6,090 nucleotides of DNA from contig VBKY01000314.1 of assembly GCA_005879255.1 (NCBI GenBank), positions 1 through 6,090 of the forward strand, read 5' to 3'. The notes beneath the pieces are model-generated. The model ran no database searches. It was not told where the DNA came from and saw only the letters and a program-made list of their open reading frames with translations. A program made the translations under genes and the position numbers. Shown piece after piece: positions 5,808-6,090 of this stretch; within the stretch, counting starts at the first letter, position 1, and every line of letters starts with the position of its first letter. Source of the stretch: Deltaproteobacteria bacterium. GTDB lineage: Bacteria > Desulfobacterota_B > Binatia > UBA9968.

Positions 5808-5836
5808 TTGACTCGGTCCCTGAACGCAGTGATAGC
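5808..5836 (+). promoter_or_regulatory. Candidate promoter of the recombinase gene
   Basis: TTGACT (5808-5813, 5 of 6 matches to TTGACA) is followed after exactly 17 bases by GATAGC (5831-5836, 3 of 6 matches to TATAAT). The -10 is poor. A start near 5843 would give a leader of about 27 bases that includes the ribosome binding site but lacks the 5' arm of the inverted repeat at 5835-5865. Confidence 0.3.
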
Positions 5837-5865
5837 CTCCGTGAATCAAATTCACTGAAGGAGGC
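5835..5865 (+). promoter_or_regulatory. Inverted repeat enclosing the recombinase ribosome binding site
   Basis: GCCTCC (5835-5840) pairs with GGAGGC (5860-5865), and directly inside it GTGAAT (5841-5846) pairs with ATTCAC (5850-5855) around a CAA loop, leaving a 4-base TGAA bulge on the 3' side. The 12 base pairs cover the AAGGAGG Shine-Dalgarno (5858-5864) that lies 5 bases before the ATG. In an RNA containing both arms the ribosome binding site would be hidden. A DNA role, such as a recombinase or regulator binding site, is also possible. Confidence 0.55.
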
Positions 5866-5869
5866 AATC

Positions 5870-6090
5870 ATGGGAATTTTACGTGACCGAATGATCGAGG
5901 AGATGAAGCTTAGAAACTTTTCTGCGGCAACGCAGAAGTCTTATCTCTACGCCGTAACCCGGTTGACTAAATATTACGGCAAAGCGCCGGATCAGCTCGA
6001 TAAGGAGCAGATCCGCGCATATCTAGTCCATCTCACCGTGGAGAAAAAGTTGTCTCCCAACACCATGACGGGACAGATATCCGGGCTACG
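5870..6090 (+). CDS. Tyrosine recombinase / site-specific integrase, N-terminal part
   Basis: The first 73 residues of a protein that continues past the window edge. RDRMIEEMKLRNFSAATQKS, then YLYAVTRLTKYYGKAPDQL and the helix around EQIRAYLVHLTVEKKLSPNT, match the N-terminal SAM-like DNA-binding domain of phage-type integrases (Phage_int_SAM type). The catalytic domain with the Arg-His-Arg-Tyr residues would lie beyond 6090 and cannot be checked. The start is ATG 5870 with AAGGAGG 5 bases upstream. Similar integrases are, to my knowledge, often found next to IS91-type transposases or within mobile elements and integron-like units; the right-hand neighbour is not visible. The inverted repeat over its ribosome binding site suggests control of translation. 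It could be a chromosomal XerC/D paralogue, but the sequence style fits the mobile-element group better. Confidence 0.85.
   Translation, partial: MGILRDRMIEEMKLRNFSAATQKSYLYAVTRLTKYYGKAPDQLDKEQIRAYLVHLTVEKKLSPNTMTGQISGL

Noticed and set aside
5755..5809. Stem-loops plus the T8 run as a terminator for the binding-protein gene
   Set aside because: The stems are 4-5 bp and separated from the T-run by more than 10 bases; this does not fit an intrinsic terminator.

Overview
This 6.1 kb window looks like chromosomal DNA from an uncultured, metabolically versatile soil or sediment bacterium of moderately high GC. The gene families suggest a Binatia/Desulfobacterota-, NC10- or Rokubacteria-like lineage: a long ICL2-type isocitrate lyase, a TrpX-type orphan ABC substrate-binding protein, GYD and CBS proteins, and an 'ACGCAAAG'-rich interspersed repeat. 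That assignment rests on remembered family distribution and is weak. No rRNA, tRNA, CRISPR array or complete insertion sequence was seen.

Layout. Positions 63-174 hold one copy of an interspersed repeat. Positions 307-2763 (minus) encode a full-length 818-residue ICL2-type isocitrate lyase of the glyoxylate shunt, with a good ribosome binding site and no frame damage. Positions 2764-3620 look like gene debris: a 5'-truncated GYD-domain fragment (minus), a single CBS motif that should be one of a pair (plus, behind a perfect small palindrome), and a short open frame with a strong ribosome binding site that runs straight into the second repeat copy (3583-3672). That copy ends 1 base short of the stop codon of a DUF1989 (urea carboxylase-associated type) protein at 3674-4312 (minus), which has its own RBS and a plausible promoter. 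Positions 4597-5604 (plus) encode a complete secreted ABC substrate-binding protein. From 5870 to the window end (plus) is the N-terminal part of a tyrosine recombinase; its ribosome binding site lies inside an inverted repeat.

How the parts relate. The intact genes do not form an operon: strands alternate and the spacers are wide. Isocitrate lyase serves growth on acetate or fatty acids. The binding protein suggests organic-solute uptake but has no permease or ATPase beside it. DUF1989 proteins are often linked to urea/amide nitrogen use, but no urea carboxylase or allophanate hydrolase is visible. The repeats, the broken genes and the recombinase at the right edge indicate a rearranged accessory segment. 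I saw no clear new multi-gene system. The most distinctive signals are the RBS-sequestering inverted repeat before the recombinase, the repeat pair differing by 9-bp units, and the altered catalytic loop of the isocitrate lyase.
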